From assembly GCF_051900415.1 (NCBI RefSeq), contig NZ_JBHZGL010000008.1:109403-173402 (forward strand): a stretch of 64,000 nt of DNA, in the 5' to 3' direction. Below, in pieces: positions 8,531-17,598 of the stretch. The notes beneath the pieces are model-generated. The model did not search any database. It worked only from the letters and a program-made list of their open reading frames with translations, and was not told where the DNA came from. Within the stretch, counting starts at the first letter, position 1. Each line of letters starts with the position of its first letter. Both the position numbers and the translations under genes were made by a program. This stretch comes from Frateuria_A sp051900415 (lineage in GTDB: Bacteria; Pseudomonadota; Gammaproteobacteria; Xanthomonadales; Rhodanobacteraceae).

Positions 8531-9058
8531 TCAAAGATCGAACCCGACGCCCACCAGCGCCATGGTCTCGCCGCGGTTGGGGCCGTTGAGGCCGCCGTTG
8601 GACACATGGCGCAGCTGGAAGCTCAGGTGTTCGCCCTGCCAGCCCAGCGTGCTGACGAACTGATAATGGCTCGACAGCGCCTGGGTGGTGTGATTGATGC
8701 CGGCCAGCTGGAAGCTGAAGAACAGCGGGCGGTACCAGGCGTCGGGCGCGCCGTAGTGGAAGCGGGCGCCGGCGGCCAGCAGTGCCACCGACCGGTGGGT
8801 GTCGAATGGGGCCGTGCGATAGCGGCGTACATCGCGGCCGTCGATCCAGCCGGCCGAAACGTCCGGCGACCAGTTCAGCCGGCTGTTGCCGACCGCGTGC
8901 GGTGCGAACGTGGCTTCCACGAACGCCGCATTGGCGCCATGGTCGTCCATGTAGCTGCGCCCGCCCTGCACTTCCAGGTGGGCGGCGGCGGCCGGCAGCG
9001 CGGTGGTCGCCAGGAGTAGCGTCAGTGCACCGCACAGACGCGGAGAAATGGGGGACAT
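8531..9058 (-). CDS. PagL-like lipid A 3-O-deacylase (acyloxyacyl hydrolase family)
   Basis: 175 residues from ATG 9058, preceded by AAGAAAGG at a good distance. The signal peptide is hydrophobic, ending near LPAAAA. The mature part has alternating beta-strands of a small outer-membrane barrel. The catalytic signature is HVSNGG near the C-terminus: PagL uses a His-Ser pair in an H-x-S-N context. The protein ends VGVGFDL, with a terminal hydrophobic residue. PagL removes one acyl chain from lipid A in the outer leaflet and alters envelope permeability and immune recognition. It is monocistronic, convergent with emrB. Confidence 0.85.
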   Translation of the reverse strand: MSPISPRLCGALTLLLATTALPAAAAHLEVQGGRSYMDDHGANAAFVEATFAPHAVGNSRLNWSPDVSAGWIDGRDVRRYRTAPFDTHRSVALLAAGARFHYGAPDAWYRPLFFSFQLAGINHTTQALSSHYQFVSTLGWQGEHLSFQLRHVSNGGLNGPNRGETMALVGVGFDL

Positions 9059-9171
9059 GGGGGGACCTTTCTTGGACGGGAAGGTTTGTGTACCCGATAG
9101 TTTAATATATCCCGTCGTGGGCGGGTGAAGCGTGCCGTGCATGCTGGCGAACACTGTGTCGCGCGCACGAC

Positions 9172-9201
9172 AAAAAAGAACCCGGCCTCGAAGCCGGGTT
9201 C
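9172..9201 (-). terminator. Rho-independent terminator of the M16 peptidase pair
   Basis: GAACCCGGC (9178-9186), loop CTCGAA and GCCGGGTTC (9193-9201) form a perfect 9-bp stem. On the minus strand it is followed by a T-tract (AAAAAA on the plus strand at 9172-9177). It lies 31 nt beyond the stop of the peptidase gene. Confidence 0.9.
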
Positions 9202-9231
9202 GCCTACGCCACAACGGTTGTGCCGGGACGC

Positions 9232-10713
9232 CTAGTCGCTGTGCGCCCCGGCCGCCCCGGTGCCCAACGCAGGGCGATCCAGGTCCAGTGCCGCGGCCTC
9301 CAGCCGCACCGCCTGCGGGTGCGCCTTGCGGACCGCTTCGTCGAACTGTGCCCCGTCACCCACCACCACCACGTGGGTCGTGGCCGGGCCGAGGTGCGCC
9401 CTGGCGTAGGCCTGCACCTGCGTCGAGGTCACCGCCTGCACGCGATCGACATAGCGGCCGATCTCGGCCAGGTCGACGCCGTAAGTGGCCAGTTCCTCCA
9501 GCTGGTCGGCCAGGCCGGCAGTGGTCTCCAGGCTGCGGCCGTAGCTGCCGATCAGGGTGGCCTTGCGGGCGGCCAGTTCGTCGTCCGCCACCGGCGCCTG
9601 GCCGAGCCGGCTGAACTCGCCGAGCATCAGGTCGACCACCTTCGCCGCGGACGGGTTCTTGGTCTGCGCCGAGGCGATCCACAAGCCGCTGCCGCGCCGG
9701 CCGTCAAGGCCGCTGAAGGCGCCGTAGGAAAGCCCGCGCTTGATGCGGATCTCCTCGTTGAGCCGGGCGGAGTACGAGCCGCCCAGCACCGCGTTGGCCA
9801 CCGTGCCGGCGTAGTAACCGGCGTCGTCACGCGGCGGCGCGGCGTGGGCGGCCACTACGCCGGCCTGCCCGGCGCCGGGCTGGTCGATCACCAGCAGCGG
9901 CGGCAGCGTGCTCTTGCCCATGCCGGCCGGCATGGCCGCGAGCGACGTGGCCGGACGCGACCAGTCGCCGAAGCCCTGCTGGGCCAGCGTGCGTGCCTGC
10001 GCCGGGGTGATATCGCCGGTGAGGATCAGCACCGCATCATCCGGCCGGTAGATCGCCGCGTGCATCGCCTGCACGTCCGCGCGCGTGATCGCCTTGAGCG
10101 AGCCGGGCGTGCCCATCGACGCATGACCGTAGGCGCCGTCGCCGAATACCGCGCGGCCGGCGGCCAGCGCCGCCAGGCGGGTCGGCTGGCTGAGCATCAG
10201 GTGCAGGTCGTCCAGCGCCTGGCTGCGCGCGCGTTCCAGTTCCGTGGCCGCAAAGTCGGGCTGGCGCGCGACCTGCGCCAGCAGCGCCAGTGCTGCGGGC
10301 AGCCGGGGCGTGGTCACGGTGATGGCGACGCTGCTGTGGTCCCAGCCGGCGCCGGCATCCAGCGAACCGCCCAGCGCCTCGGCGGCGGCGGCGATCTGCG
10401 GCGCGCTGCGTCCGGCCGCACCGCGCGTCAGCAGCGTGGCGGTGAGCTGGGCCAGGCCGGCCTTGCCGTCCGGATCCAGCGCGCTGCCCCGGCGCAGAAG
10501 CAGCTCGGCGGTGACCAGCGGCAGGCCGTCGCGGTGGATGCTGATCACTTCCAGCCCATTGGACAGGACCTGGCTGGACGGCGTGGGCAGCGACAGCGTG
10601 GGCGCGGGGCCCGGCGCCGGCGGCGTGGTCGGAAAGTCCACCGCCGCAGCGGCCGTGGTGCACAGCAGGGCGGCCGTAAAGACGGCCAGCCGCGTACGGT
10701 TCAGGCGGATCAT
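9232..10713 (-). CDS. M16-family peptidase, non-catalytic partner subunit
   Basis: 493 residues with a signal peptide (TRLAVFTAALLCTTAAAAV). It shows the two M16 halves (peptidase_M16 and M16_C), with LDDLHLMLSQPTRLAALAAG and YRPDDAVLILTGDITPAQA. The inverted zinc motif HxxEH is absent; the corresponding place reads GLAQLTATLLTRG. This is typical of the inactive partner in heterodimeric bacterial M16 peptidases. Its start overlaps the stop of the active subunit by 4 nt (ATGA), so translation is coupled and a 1:1 complex in the periplasm is likely. Confidence 0.92.
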   Translation of the reverse strand: MIRLNRTRLAVFTAALLCTTAAAAVDFPTTPPAPGPAPTLSLPTPSSQVLSNGLEVISIHRDGLPLVTAELLLRRGSALDPDGKAGLAQLTATLLTRGAAGRSAPQIAAAAEALGGSLDAGAGWDHSSVAITVTTPRLPAALALLAQVARQPDFAATELERARSQALDDLHLMLSQPTRLAALAAGRAVFGDGAYGHASMGTPGSLKAITRADVQAMHAAIYRPDDAVLILTGDITPAQARTLAQQGFGDWSRPATSLAAMPAGMGKSTLPPLLVIDQPGAGQAGVVAAHAAPPRDDAGYYAGTVANAVLGGSYSARLNEEIRIKRGLSYGAFSGLDGRRGSGLWIASAQTKNPSAAKVVDLMLGEFSRLGQAPVADDELAARKATLIGSYGRSLETTAGLADQLEELATYGVDLAEIGRYVDRVQAVTSTQVQAYARAHLGPATTHVVVVGDGAQFDEAVRKAHPQAVRLEAAALDLDRPALGTGAAGAHSD

Positions 10714-12086
10714 CGGGCACCTCCCTGGTGCGCGCCGCCGGCCTTGGCCTGCGGCAGGTAATCGATGGTGACGCTGTGTGCGCCGGTCACGTACTGCTTG
10801 AGCACGCGCTGCACATCGTCGGCAGTGACCTTCTGCAACGCTGCCAGATCCGTGTTGATGCGAGCCGGGTCACCCTCGATCAACGCGGCCTGGCCGAGGC
10901 CGAAGGCCTTGCCCTGCGCGGTCTGGCGTCCCTTGATTTCAGTGGTGAGCAGCTGCGTCTTGACTTTGTCCAGCTCCGCCGCGGCGATCGGCTGCGTGGC
11001 GAGCTTTTCGATTTCCGCGCGCAGCAGCTTTTCCGCGTCGGCCGGCGAGTGGCCGCTGGCGAGGATGGCATAGGCCACGAACAACCCCGGCCCAACCCGC
11101 GCATCGACCTCGGCACCGGCCTGCTGCGCCACCTGGGCGCGGTACACCAGTGACTGGTAGAGACGCGAGGACTCGCCTTGCGAGAGCAGTGCCGCGGCGA
11201 CCTGCAACGGAATGGTGTCGGCGTCGCGCGCCGGCGGAGCCAGCCAGCTGATCGCCAGCGCCGGCAATGGCGCCGTGGCGCTGGTCTCGGTATAGCGCTT
11301 GTCCTGCGTGCGCGCCGGCTCCTGCACGGTCACCTGCGGGATCGGCGTGGACGGTTTGGGGATCCAGCCGAAGTAGCGGTCGACCCAGGCATCGAGCTGC
11401 TTGGGGTCGAAGTCGCCGACGACGATGAGCGTGGCGTTGTCGGGCCGGTAGAACGTGCGGTGGAAGTCGATCACGTTCTCAAGCGAGGCCGCTTCCAGGT
11501 CCTCGATGCTGCCGATGGTCGGTCGCTTGTAGGGATGCACCGTAAACGAGTGCGGGTCGATGGTGTTGAACAGCTTGCCGTAGGGGTTGGCCAGCACGCT
11601 CTGGCGGTACTCCTCCTCCACCACAGCGCGCTCGGACTTGAAATTCTTTTCGTCCACGTTGAGGTTGGACAGCCGCTCCGCTTCGGCCCACAGCAGCGTC
11701 TGCAGGTAATTGCCGGGGATCACCTCGAAGTAATTGGTGACGTCGTCGCCGGTGGAGGCGTTGTTGGCGCCGCCGACGTCCTCGGTCAGCCGGTCCATCT
11801 GCTCGGCGTGCATGTGCGCCGTGCTCTTGAACATCAGATGCTCGAACAGGTGCGCGAAGCCGGAGCGGCCCTGCGGATCGTCCTTGGAACCGACGTGGTA
11901 CCAGACCTGCACCGCCACGGTCGGGCTGGCGTGATCCTCGATGCTGAGCACCTCCAGCCCGTTGGCCAGCGTGCGCTGCTGGTACGGGATCGGCGGCACT
12001 GACAGCTCGGCCGCCGCCAGCGGCGTGCCCGCCATCGCGGCGAGCAGGGGAATGGAGGCCAGCCAGCTGGCCCGGCGCTTACGCAT
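10710..12086 (-). CDS. M16-family zinc peptidase, catalytic subunit
   Basis: 458 residues. A signal peptide (about residues 1-26, ending LAAA) implies periplasmic export. The inverted zinc-binding motif HLFEH is at residues 79-83, and the third ligand glutamate falls in the EEE run at about 157-159, at the usual spacing. The C-terminal half carries FYRPDNATLIVVGDFDP, the typical inter-domain stretch. It degrades peptides inside a closed chamber, together with the inactive subunit encoded next. Substrate unknown; PqqL- or insulinase-like. Confidence 0.94.
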   Translation of the reverse strand: MRKRRASWLASIPLLAAMAGTPLAAAELSVPPIPYQQRTLANGLEVLSIEDHASPTVAVQVWYHVGSKDDPQGRSGFAHLFEHLMFKSTAHMHAEQMDRLTEDVGGANNASTGDDVTNYFEVIPGNYLQTLLWAEAERLSNLNVDEKNFKSERAVVEEEYRQSVLANPYGKLFNTIDPHSFTVHPYKRPTIGSIEDLEAASLENVIDFHRTFYRPDNATLIVVGDFDPKQLDAWVDRYFGWIPKPSTPIPQVTVQEPARTQDKRYTETSATAPLPALAISWLAPPARDADTIPLQVAAALLSQGESSRLYQSLVYRAQVAQQAGAEVDARVGPGLFVAYAILASGHSPADAEKLLRAEIEKLATQPIAAAELDKVKTQLLTTEIKGRQTAQGKAFGLGQAALIEGDPARINTDLAALQKVTADDVQRVLKQYVTGAHSVTIDYLPQAKAGGAHQGGAR

Positions 12087-12171
12087 GATCGATCCCTCCG
12101 TTGGAAAGCCTGCACCTTAGCAAGCGGGCAGGGGCGCGGATGCAGGACTGATGGGAGAGCCCCGTTGCCGC

Positions 12172-12199
12172 TTGACTCGACATTTAATCCGGGTAAAAC
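12172..12199 (+). promoter_or_regulatory. Candidate sigma-70 promoter for the DUF2239 gene
   Basis: TTGACT (12172-12177), a 16-nt spacer and TAAAAC (12194-12199), about 28 nt before the ATG at 12227. It is in the short region between this gene and the divergent M16 pair. Confidence 0.5.
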
Positions 12200-12226
12200 T
12201 TCGCGCCCCGCCAGAGAACCCACGCC

Positions 12227-12829
12227 ATGCATCCCCACGCGAGGACCTGTACCGCCTTCGAGGGTCACCGCCTGCTCGCCAGTGGCCCGTGCGTAGAAGT
12301 TGCGCTGGCGGTCAAGCGCGCCGCCGATGGCGGTGCGGCCGATGCCTTGCTGGTGTTCGACGACCGCAACGGCCGCCCGGTCGAGTTCGACCTGCGTGGC
12401 AGCGAGGCGGACGTGCTGGCGCGGCTGCAACCGGCACCGGCCCCGGTGCGTGGGCCGGGCCGGCCGCGGCTGGGCGTCACCGCGCGCGAGGTCACCCTGT
12501 TGCCACGCCACTGGGACTGGCTGGCCAGTCAGCCGGGCGGCGCCTCGGGGGTGCTGCGGCGGCTGGTGGAGCAGACCATCCGCGAGGGCGGCGGTCGCCA
12601 GCGCGCGCGCGAATCGGCCGAGGCGGTCGACCGCTTCATGCTCGCCATGACCGGCAACCTGCCCGGCCACGAGGAGGCCAGCCGCGCGTTCTGGCGCGGC
12701 GAACGCGAACGCTTCGCCCAACTCACCCAGGCCTGGCCGCGCGACGTACGTGATCACTTGCGGCACCTGGCCGCCATCGCGTGGGACGAGGCCGACGCGG
12801 CCAGCCCGGGCCGCGCCTCTTCTCCCTGA
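12227..12829 (+). CDS. DUF2239 family protein
   Basis: 200 residues without signal peptide or membrane span. The N-terminal part (CTAFEGHRLLASG, LLVFDDRNGRPVEFDLRG) and the later block PRLGVTAREVTLLPRHWDWL followed by PGGASGVLRRLVEQTIRE are, as I recall, characteristic of DUF2239. The biochemical function of the family is unknown. The second block has the look of a DNA-binding or ribbon-helix region, which is inference only. It is followed 34 nt later by an MFS exporter on the same strand, a likely operon. Confidence 0.85.
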   Translation: MHPHARTCTAFEGHRLLASGPCVEVALAVKRAADGGAADALLVFDDRNGRPVEFDLRGSEADVLARLQPAPAPVRGPGRPRLGVTAREVTLLPRHWDWLASQPGGASGVLRRLVEQTIREGGGRQRARESAEAVDRFMLAMTGNLPGHEEASRAFWRGERERFAQLTQAWPRDVRDHLRHLAAIAWDEADAASPGRASSP

Positions 12830-12863
12830 CACACCGGCGCCACGTCGCCAGCCAAGGACACCC

Positions 12864-14153
12864 ATGGATCATCACCCGACGGAAAGCCGCCGGTCCCCGC
12901 TGTTTGCCCATCGCGACTTTCGCCTACTGCTCGGCGGCAGCGCGGTATCGGCGCTGGGCGATCAGTTCACCTTGGTCGCGCTGCCATGGCTGGTCCTGCG
13001 CCTGACCGGCAACCCGGTGGCGCTCGGCCTGGTACTGGCCGCGATGGCGCTGCCGCGAGCGATCTTCATGTTGATCGGTGGCGCGATGGTCGATCGGCTC
13101 TCGGCCCGGCGCGTCCTGCTCCTGGCGCGCAGCGTCAACGCACTGCTGGTAGCGCTGCTGGCCGCCCTGGTGCTGACCGGCGCGGTCGGCATGCCGGCCA
13201 TCTATGCGATCGCACTGGGCATCGGCGTGGCGACGGCGTTCGCCTATCCCGCCGGCTCGGCCTTGCTGCCGCAGCTGGTGCCACCGACACAGCTGGCCTC
13301 GGCCAACGCCTTGCTCATGGGCATGCGGCAGTTGAGCCTGTTCGTCGGCCCCGCGCTGGCCGGTGTAGTGATCGGCGTGCATGCCGGCCATGGCGCCGCC
13401 GAGGCACGGGGGCTCGGTCTCGCGTTCGCCATCGACGCGGTCAGTTTTCTCGCCTCGCTCGCCTCGCTGTGGTTGATCCGCACGGCCGCCGACCGCCAGC
13501 CCAAACCGGCTGGCAAGGGCGTGCTGGCCGACATCGGCGCTGGCGTACGCCATGTCTGGGGCGATCTGCCGCTGCGCGCCTTCATGCTTTACGCGGCGGT
13601 GGTCACGATCTTCGTCGGCGGGCCGATCCAGGTCGGCCTGCCGGTGCTGGCCAACAGCCGGATGGACCTTGGCGCCGCATCGCTGGGCATCCTGATGACC
13701 GCCAACGGCGGCGGCATGCTGGTGGGTGGCTTCCTGGCACGGACGGTGGCGCGTGCGGTAGGCGGGCGGCTGGGCATGCTGGTGCTGGGCATGGACGCGC
13801 TGGCCGGCTTCGCGCTCGCCGCGCTCGCGCTGGTGCACAGCACCGTGCATGGCGCGTTGCTGCTGGCCGGCGTGGGCGTGCTGGCGGGCATCGCGCAGAT
13901 CGCGATCGTGAGCTGGATCCAGCAGCGCGTGCCGCCAGCCTTGATGGGCCGCACCATGAGCCTGCTGATGTTCACTTTCATGGGCATCGGGCCGGTGTCC
14001 GCCGCGGTGGCCGGCAGCCTGCTCAAGCTGGTGTCGCTCGGCGCGCTGTTCGCCGGTGCCGGGCTCGCGCTCAGCGTGATCGCGCTCGGCTGCCTGGCCA
14101 GCCCGGCCCTGCGCGGCATCGGCGCGGCGCGCCCGCAGAGCGCGCCCGCCTGA
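12864..14153 (+). CDS. MFS transporter (EntS/MFS_3-like exporter)
   Basis: 429 residues from ATG 12864, with 12 predicted transmembrane helices. The N-terminus FAHRDFRLLLGGSAVSALGD followed by FTLVALPWLVLRLTGNPVAL is the usual opening of the MFS_3/EntS branch of exporters. The loop AMVDRLSARRVLLLAR is motif A-like. Substrate unknown. It converges with the RND pump gene with a gap of only 3 nt and no terminator between them. Confidence 0.9.
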   Translation: MDHHPTESRRSPLFAHRDFRLLLGGSAVSALGDQFTLVALPWLVLRLTGNPVALGLVLAAMALPRAIFMLIGGAMVDRLSARRVLLLARSVNALLVALLAALVLTGAVGMPAIYAIALGIGVATAFAYPAGSALLPQLVPPTQLASANALLMGMRQLSLFVGPALAGVVIGVHAGHGAAEARGLGLAFAIDAVSFLASLASLWLIRTAADRQPKPAGKGVLADIGAGVRHVWGDLPLRAFMLYAAVVTIFVGGPIQVGLPVLANSRMDLGAASLGILMTANGGGMLVGGFLARTVARAVGGRLGMLVLGMDALAGFALAALALVHSTVHGALLLAGVGVLAGIAQIAIVSWIQQRVPPALMGRTMSLLMFTFMGIGPVSAAVAGSLLKLVSLGALFAGAGLALSVIALGCLASPALRGIGAARPQSAPA

Positions 14154-14156
14154 GGC

Positions 14157-17100
14157 TCAGCTCGCGGCCTGCTGCCGGCCCAGCGCCTTGAGCCGCTTCT
14201 TCTCCTCGCGGCGCTGGCGCCGGGCGGCCTTGCGGATCTTGCGGTCGTAGCCCCACAGGTAGATCGCCGGCGTGCTGAGCAGCGTCAGCAACTGCGACAC
14301 CAGCAGGCCGCCGACGATCGCGATGCCCAGCGGCTGGCGCATTTCCGAACCAATGCCGAAACCGATTGCCAGCGGCAGCGCCGCGCCCATCGCCACCAGC
14401 GTGGTCATGGTGATCGGGCGGAAGCGCACCAGCGCGGCTTCGCGGATCGCCTCCGGCGGTGGCAGGCTGCGCTCGCGCTGGGCGACCAGCGCGAAGTCGA
14501 CCATCAGGATCGCGTTTTTCTTGACGATGCCGATCAGCATCAGGATCGCGATGATCGCCATCAGCGACAGCTGCGTCTGCGTCACCAGCATGGCAAGGAA
14601 TGCACCCATGCCCGCGGCCGGCAGCGTGGAAAGGATGGTCAGCGGATGGCCCAGGCTCTCGTAGAGGATGCCCAGCACGATGTACATCGCCAGGATCGAG
14701 GCCAGCAACAAGATCAGGCCGTTGGACTTGGCCTGCTGCAGGCGTTGATTGGCGCCAGTGAAGTCGACACGGATGCCGTCGGGCAGGTGCACCGCAAAGG
14801 CCGCCTGCTCGACCAGCTTGACGCCCCGCTGCTGGTCCACGCCCTTGTCCAGGTTGTAGGTGACCGTCGCGGCTTCGAGCTGGTTGTGGTGGCGGATGCG
14901 CATCGGCGCGATGTTGGGTTCGATCCGCGCCAGCGCCGAGAGCGGGATCATCTCGCCGCGGCTGTTGCGCACGTGGATGTTGAGTAGCGCCTGCGGGCTG
15001 ATCGACTCGGCCTTGGCCGAGGTCAGCACGACGCGGTACTGGTTGATGTCCGAATAGATCACCGATACCGGGTTCTGCCCGAACGAGTTGTACAGCGCCG
15101 AATCGATGTCGCCCATGCTCACGTGCAGGCGGCCGGCGGTCTCGCGGTCGACCTTGAGCATCTGCTGCTTGCCGGCCTGGTCGAAGTCACTGCCGACGTC
15201 GCGGAACTCCTTGGTGTCGCGCAGGCGACGGACCATCTTCAGCGTCCACGGCTGCAGGTCGCCGCCGTTGTCGCTGACCAGCTGGAATTCATACTGGCCG
15301 CCTTTGTCGCCGCTGCCGCCGCCGCCCAGGAACTGCGCGATGCTGATTTCGACCTCGACGCCGGCGAGCTTGTCCAGCCGCTTGGACAGGCGCTCGACCA
15401 CCTCCTTGGCGCCGACCTGGCGGTCGCCCGGGGCGTCGCCGCGGGGCTTGAGGTCCATGAACATCTGCGCCGAGTTGCCGACCGCACCGTTGCCGCCGCC
15501 GTTGCCGCCGAGCATGGTGAGCATGTCCGCGACCGCGGGGTCTTCCTTGATGAGCCTGGCCACCTGCTGCACGCGTTCGGTCAGCAGTTCGGGCGACACG
15601 TTGGCGTCGGCGGTGACCTGCGCCTGCAGCTGGCCGGTGTCCTCGTCGGGCATGAAGGTGCCGCCGGCGGTCTTGCCCACCGCAATGCCCAGCACGACGG
15701 TCAGTACCAGCAGGATCAGCGGCTGCCAGCGCATCAGCCGGCGATGGTGCATGGCCCAGTCCAGCGAGCGCTCGTAAAGCCGCAGCAGCGCGCGATCAAA
15801 GTTCTCCACGGCGCGCTCGATGCGGCCGGGCGGGCGCGGGTTGGCCGGCTCGGCGGTGAGCAGGCGCCCGCACAAGGCGGGCGTGAGCGTCAGCGAGACG
15901 ATCGCCGAGATCACCACCGCCGCGGTCAGCGTTACCGAGAACTCGCGCAGCAGCATCACCAGCATGTTGTTGCCGAACAGCAGCGGTGCGAACACTGCCA
16001 CCAGCGAGAGCGTGATCGACACCACTGTGAAGCCGATCTCGCGCACGCCGGTTAGCGCCGCCTGCAGCGGCGGCATGCCGTGTTCCATGTGGCGCACGAT
16101 GTTCTCGATCACCACGATCGCATCGTCGACCACGAAGCCGATGCACAGCACCAGCGCGACCAGCGACAGCGTGTTCAGCGTGTAACCCAGCGCCCACATC
16201 GCCACGAATGCGCCGGCCAGCGACAGCGGCACGCTCAGCGTGGCGATCAGCGTCGGCCGCAGCCGGCGCAGGAACACCAGCATCACCAGCACGACCATCA
16301 CGATCGAGATCAGCAGCGCGACCTCGACCTCGTGCAGCGCCGACTTGGTCGTCTGGGTCAGGTCGAACACCGCGTGCATCTGGATGCTGGCCGGCAGCGA
16401 GGCGCGCAGTTGCGGCAGCTTGGCGCGGATCGCCTCCACGGTGGCCACCGCGTTGGCTTCGGGGCGCTTGGCGATCTGCAGGCCGACCGTGCGCGCGCTG
16501 CCACTGGCGTCGGCAAACCAGGCCGCCTGGTACTTGTCTTCCTGGCCACCGTAGACGCGGGCGACATCCGACAGGCGCACCGGCACGCCATGCTTCATCG
16601 CGATCAGCAGATGGGCGAACTCGTCCGGTGTCTGCAGGCCATCGCTGGCGGTGACGGTCATCTGCGTGCGGCCGTTGCTCAGCGTGCCCTGCGGCGAGGT
16701 GACGTTGGCCGCGCGCAGCGCGTTGGCCACGTCATTGGCGGTCAGCCCCTTGGCGGCCAGTGCATCGGTGTCCAGCTCGATGCGCACCGCGTGCGGCGTG
16801 CCACCGAACACCTGCACCTGCGCCACGCCCTGGATCTGCGAGACGGCCGGTTTGAGCAGGGTGTCGGCAAGGTCGAACAACTGGTCCTGCGGCATCCCCG
16901 AGGAGGTCAGGGTGATGAACAGGATCGGGATTTGCGCGGTGTCGAACTTGAAGTACTGCGGCGGCCCGGGCATGCCCGAGGGCAGGTCGGGCGCCGCGGC
17001 GTTGATCGCCGCCTGCACGTCGCGCGCGGCGCTGTCGGCGGTGCGGTCGAAAGTGAAACGCACCATCACCGAGGCCTGGCCTTCGGTGGCGTTGCCGTAC

Positions 17101-17339
17101 ATCTCGTCCACGCCCGGGATGCGGCCCAGGTGGCGTTCCAGCGGCGCCAGGATGGTGGTGGCCATGGTTTGCGCGCTTGCGCCCGGCTGGCTGGCGATCA
17201 CGTAGACGCCGGGGAAATCGAGCGAAGGCAGTGCGGCCACGCCCAGCAGCAGGTAGGCCCACAGGCCAGCCAGGGTCAGGCCCAGGGCCAGCAGCGAGGT
17301 GCCGATCGGGCGGCGGATCAGGGGGGCGAAGATGTTCAC
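14157..17339 (-). CDS. RND multidrug efflux permease (MdtB/MdtC/AcrB family), orphan
   Basis: 1060 residues, normal for the HAE1 RND family. It opens with a first transmembrane helix around LIRRPIGTSLLALGLTLAGL and has two large periplasmic loops. The proton-relay acidic pair is seen in CIGFVVDDAIVVIEN (TM4), and the cognate second-half signature is GIVKKNAILMVDFAL. The C-terminus is basic (DRKIRKAARRQRREEKKRLK). The hydrophobic start resembles MdtB/MdtC (FAPLIRRPIGTSLL) more than AcrB. No adaptor or OMF gene is adjacent, so it must borrow partners encoded elsewhere. Confidence 0.93.
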   Translation of the reverse strand: MNIFAPLIRRPIGTSLLALGLTLAGLWAYLLLGVAALPSLDFPGVYVIASQPGASAQTMATTILAPLERHLGRIPGVDEMYGNATEGQASVMVRFTFDRTADSAARDVQAAINAAAPDLPSGMPGPPQYFKFDTAQIPILFITLTSSGMPQDQLFDLADTLLKPAVSQIQGVAQVQVFGGTPHAVRIELDTDALAAKGLTANDVANALRAANVTSPQGTLSNGRTQMTVTASDGLQTPDEFAHLLIAMKHGVPVRLSDVARVYGGQEDKYQAAWFADASGSARTVGLQIAKRPEANAVATVEAIRAKLPQLRASLPASIQMHAVFDLTQTTKSALHEVEVALLISIVMVVLVMLVFLRRLRPTLIATLSVPLSLAGAFVAMWALGYTLNTLSLVALVLCIGFVVDDAIVVIENIVRHMEHGMPPLQAALTGVREIGFTVVSITLSLVAVFAPLLFGNNMLVMLLREFSVTLTAAVVISAIVSLTLTPALCGRLLTAEPANPRPPGRIERAVENFDRALLRLYERSLDWAMHHRRLMRWQPLILLVLTVVLGIAVGKTAGGTFMPDEDTGQLQAQVTADANVSPELLTERVQQVARLIKEDPAVADMLTMLGGNGGGNGAVGNSAQMFMDLKPRGDAPGDRQVGAKEVVERLSKRLDKLAGVEVEISIAQFLGGGGSGDKGGQYEFQLVSDNGGDLQPWTLKMVRRLRDTKEFRDVGSDFDQAGKQQMLKVDRETAGRLHVSMGDIDSALYNSFGQNPVSVIYSDINQYRVVLTSAKAESISPQALLNIHVRNSRGEMIPLSALARIEPNIAPMRIRHHNQLEAATVTYNLDKGVDQQRGVKLVEQAAFAVHLPDGIRVDFTGANQRLQQAKSNGLILLLASILAMYIVLGILYESLGHPLTILSTLPAAGMGAFLAMLVTQTQLSLMAIIAILMLIGIVKKNAILMVDFALVAQRERSLPPPEAIREAALVRFRPITMTTLVAMGAALPLAIGFGIGSEMRQPLGIAIVGGLLVSQLLTLLSTPAIYLWGYDRKIRKAARRQRREEKKRLKALGRQQAAS

Positions 17340-17535
17340 GGGGCGTCCGTACCGCGGGGAAGGCGCGTCACAGACACCGCGCCGGGACGGCTAGCGTAGC
17401 GCGAGGCCGCCGCGCGGTTCGTGGGCCAGAGGATGGGCAAGGTCATGCCGCACGTTATGCCCTCCCGGCCTGCGGCAAGGATGTGCCTGAAGTCCGGCCC
17501 CTGCCGAAAGACAGGGCCGGATCAGTCGACAGCCA

Positions 17536-17596
17536 TAGCTTCCCCCGATTGCGGGGGGAAGTTGCCAGAAGGGCGGACGGGGCGGGCTGGCGCGAA
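17536..17596. repeat. CTTCCCCCG-type inverted repeat between RND and btuB genes
   Basis: AGCTTCCCCCGATTGCGGGG is followed by GGAAGTTGCCAGAAGGGCGG. The same arrangement (CTTCCCCCG stem, then GGAAGGTGCC and GGAGGGCGGA) recurs at 58528-58570 in the cytochrome gene, so this is a half-copy of that element. Its hairpin at about 17537-17562 lies just beyond the btuB stop and may help terminate that transcript. Confidence 0.75.
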
Positions 17597-17598
17597 GC

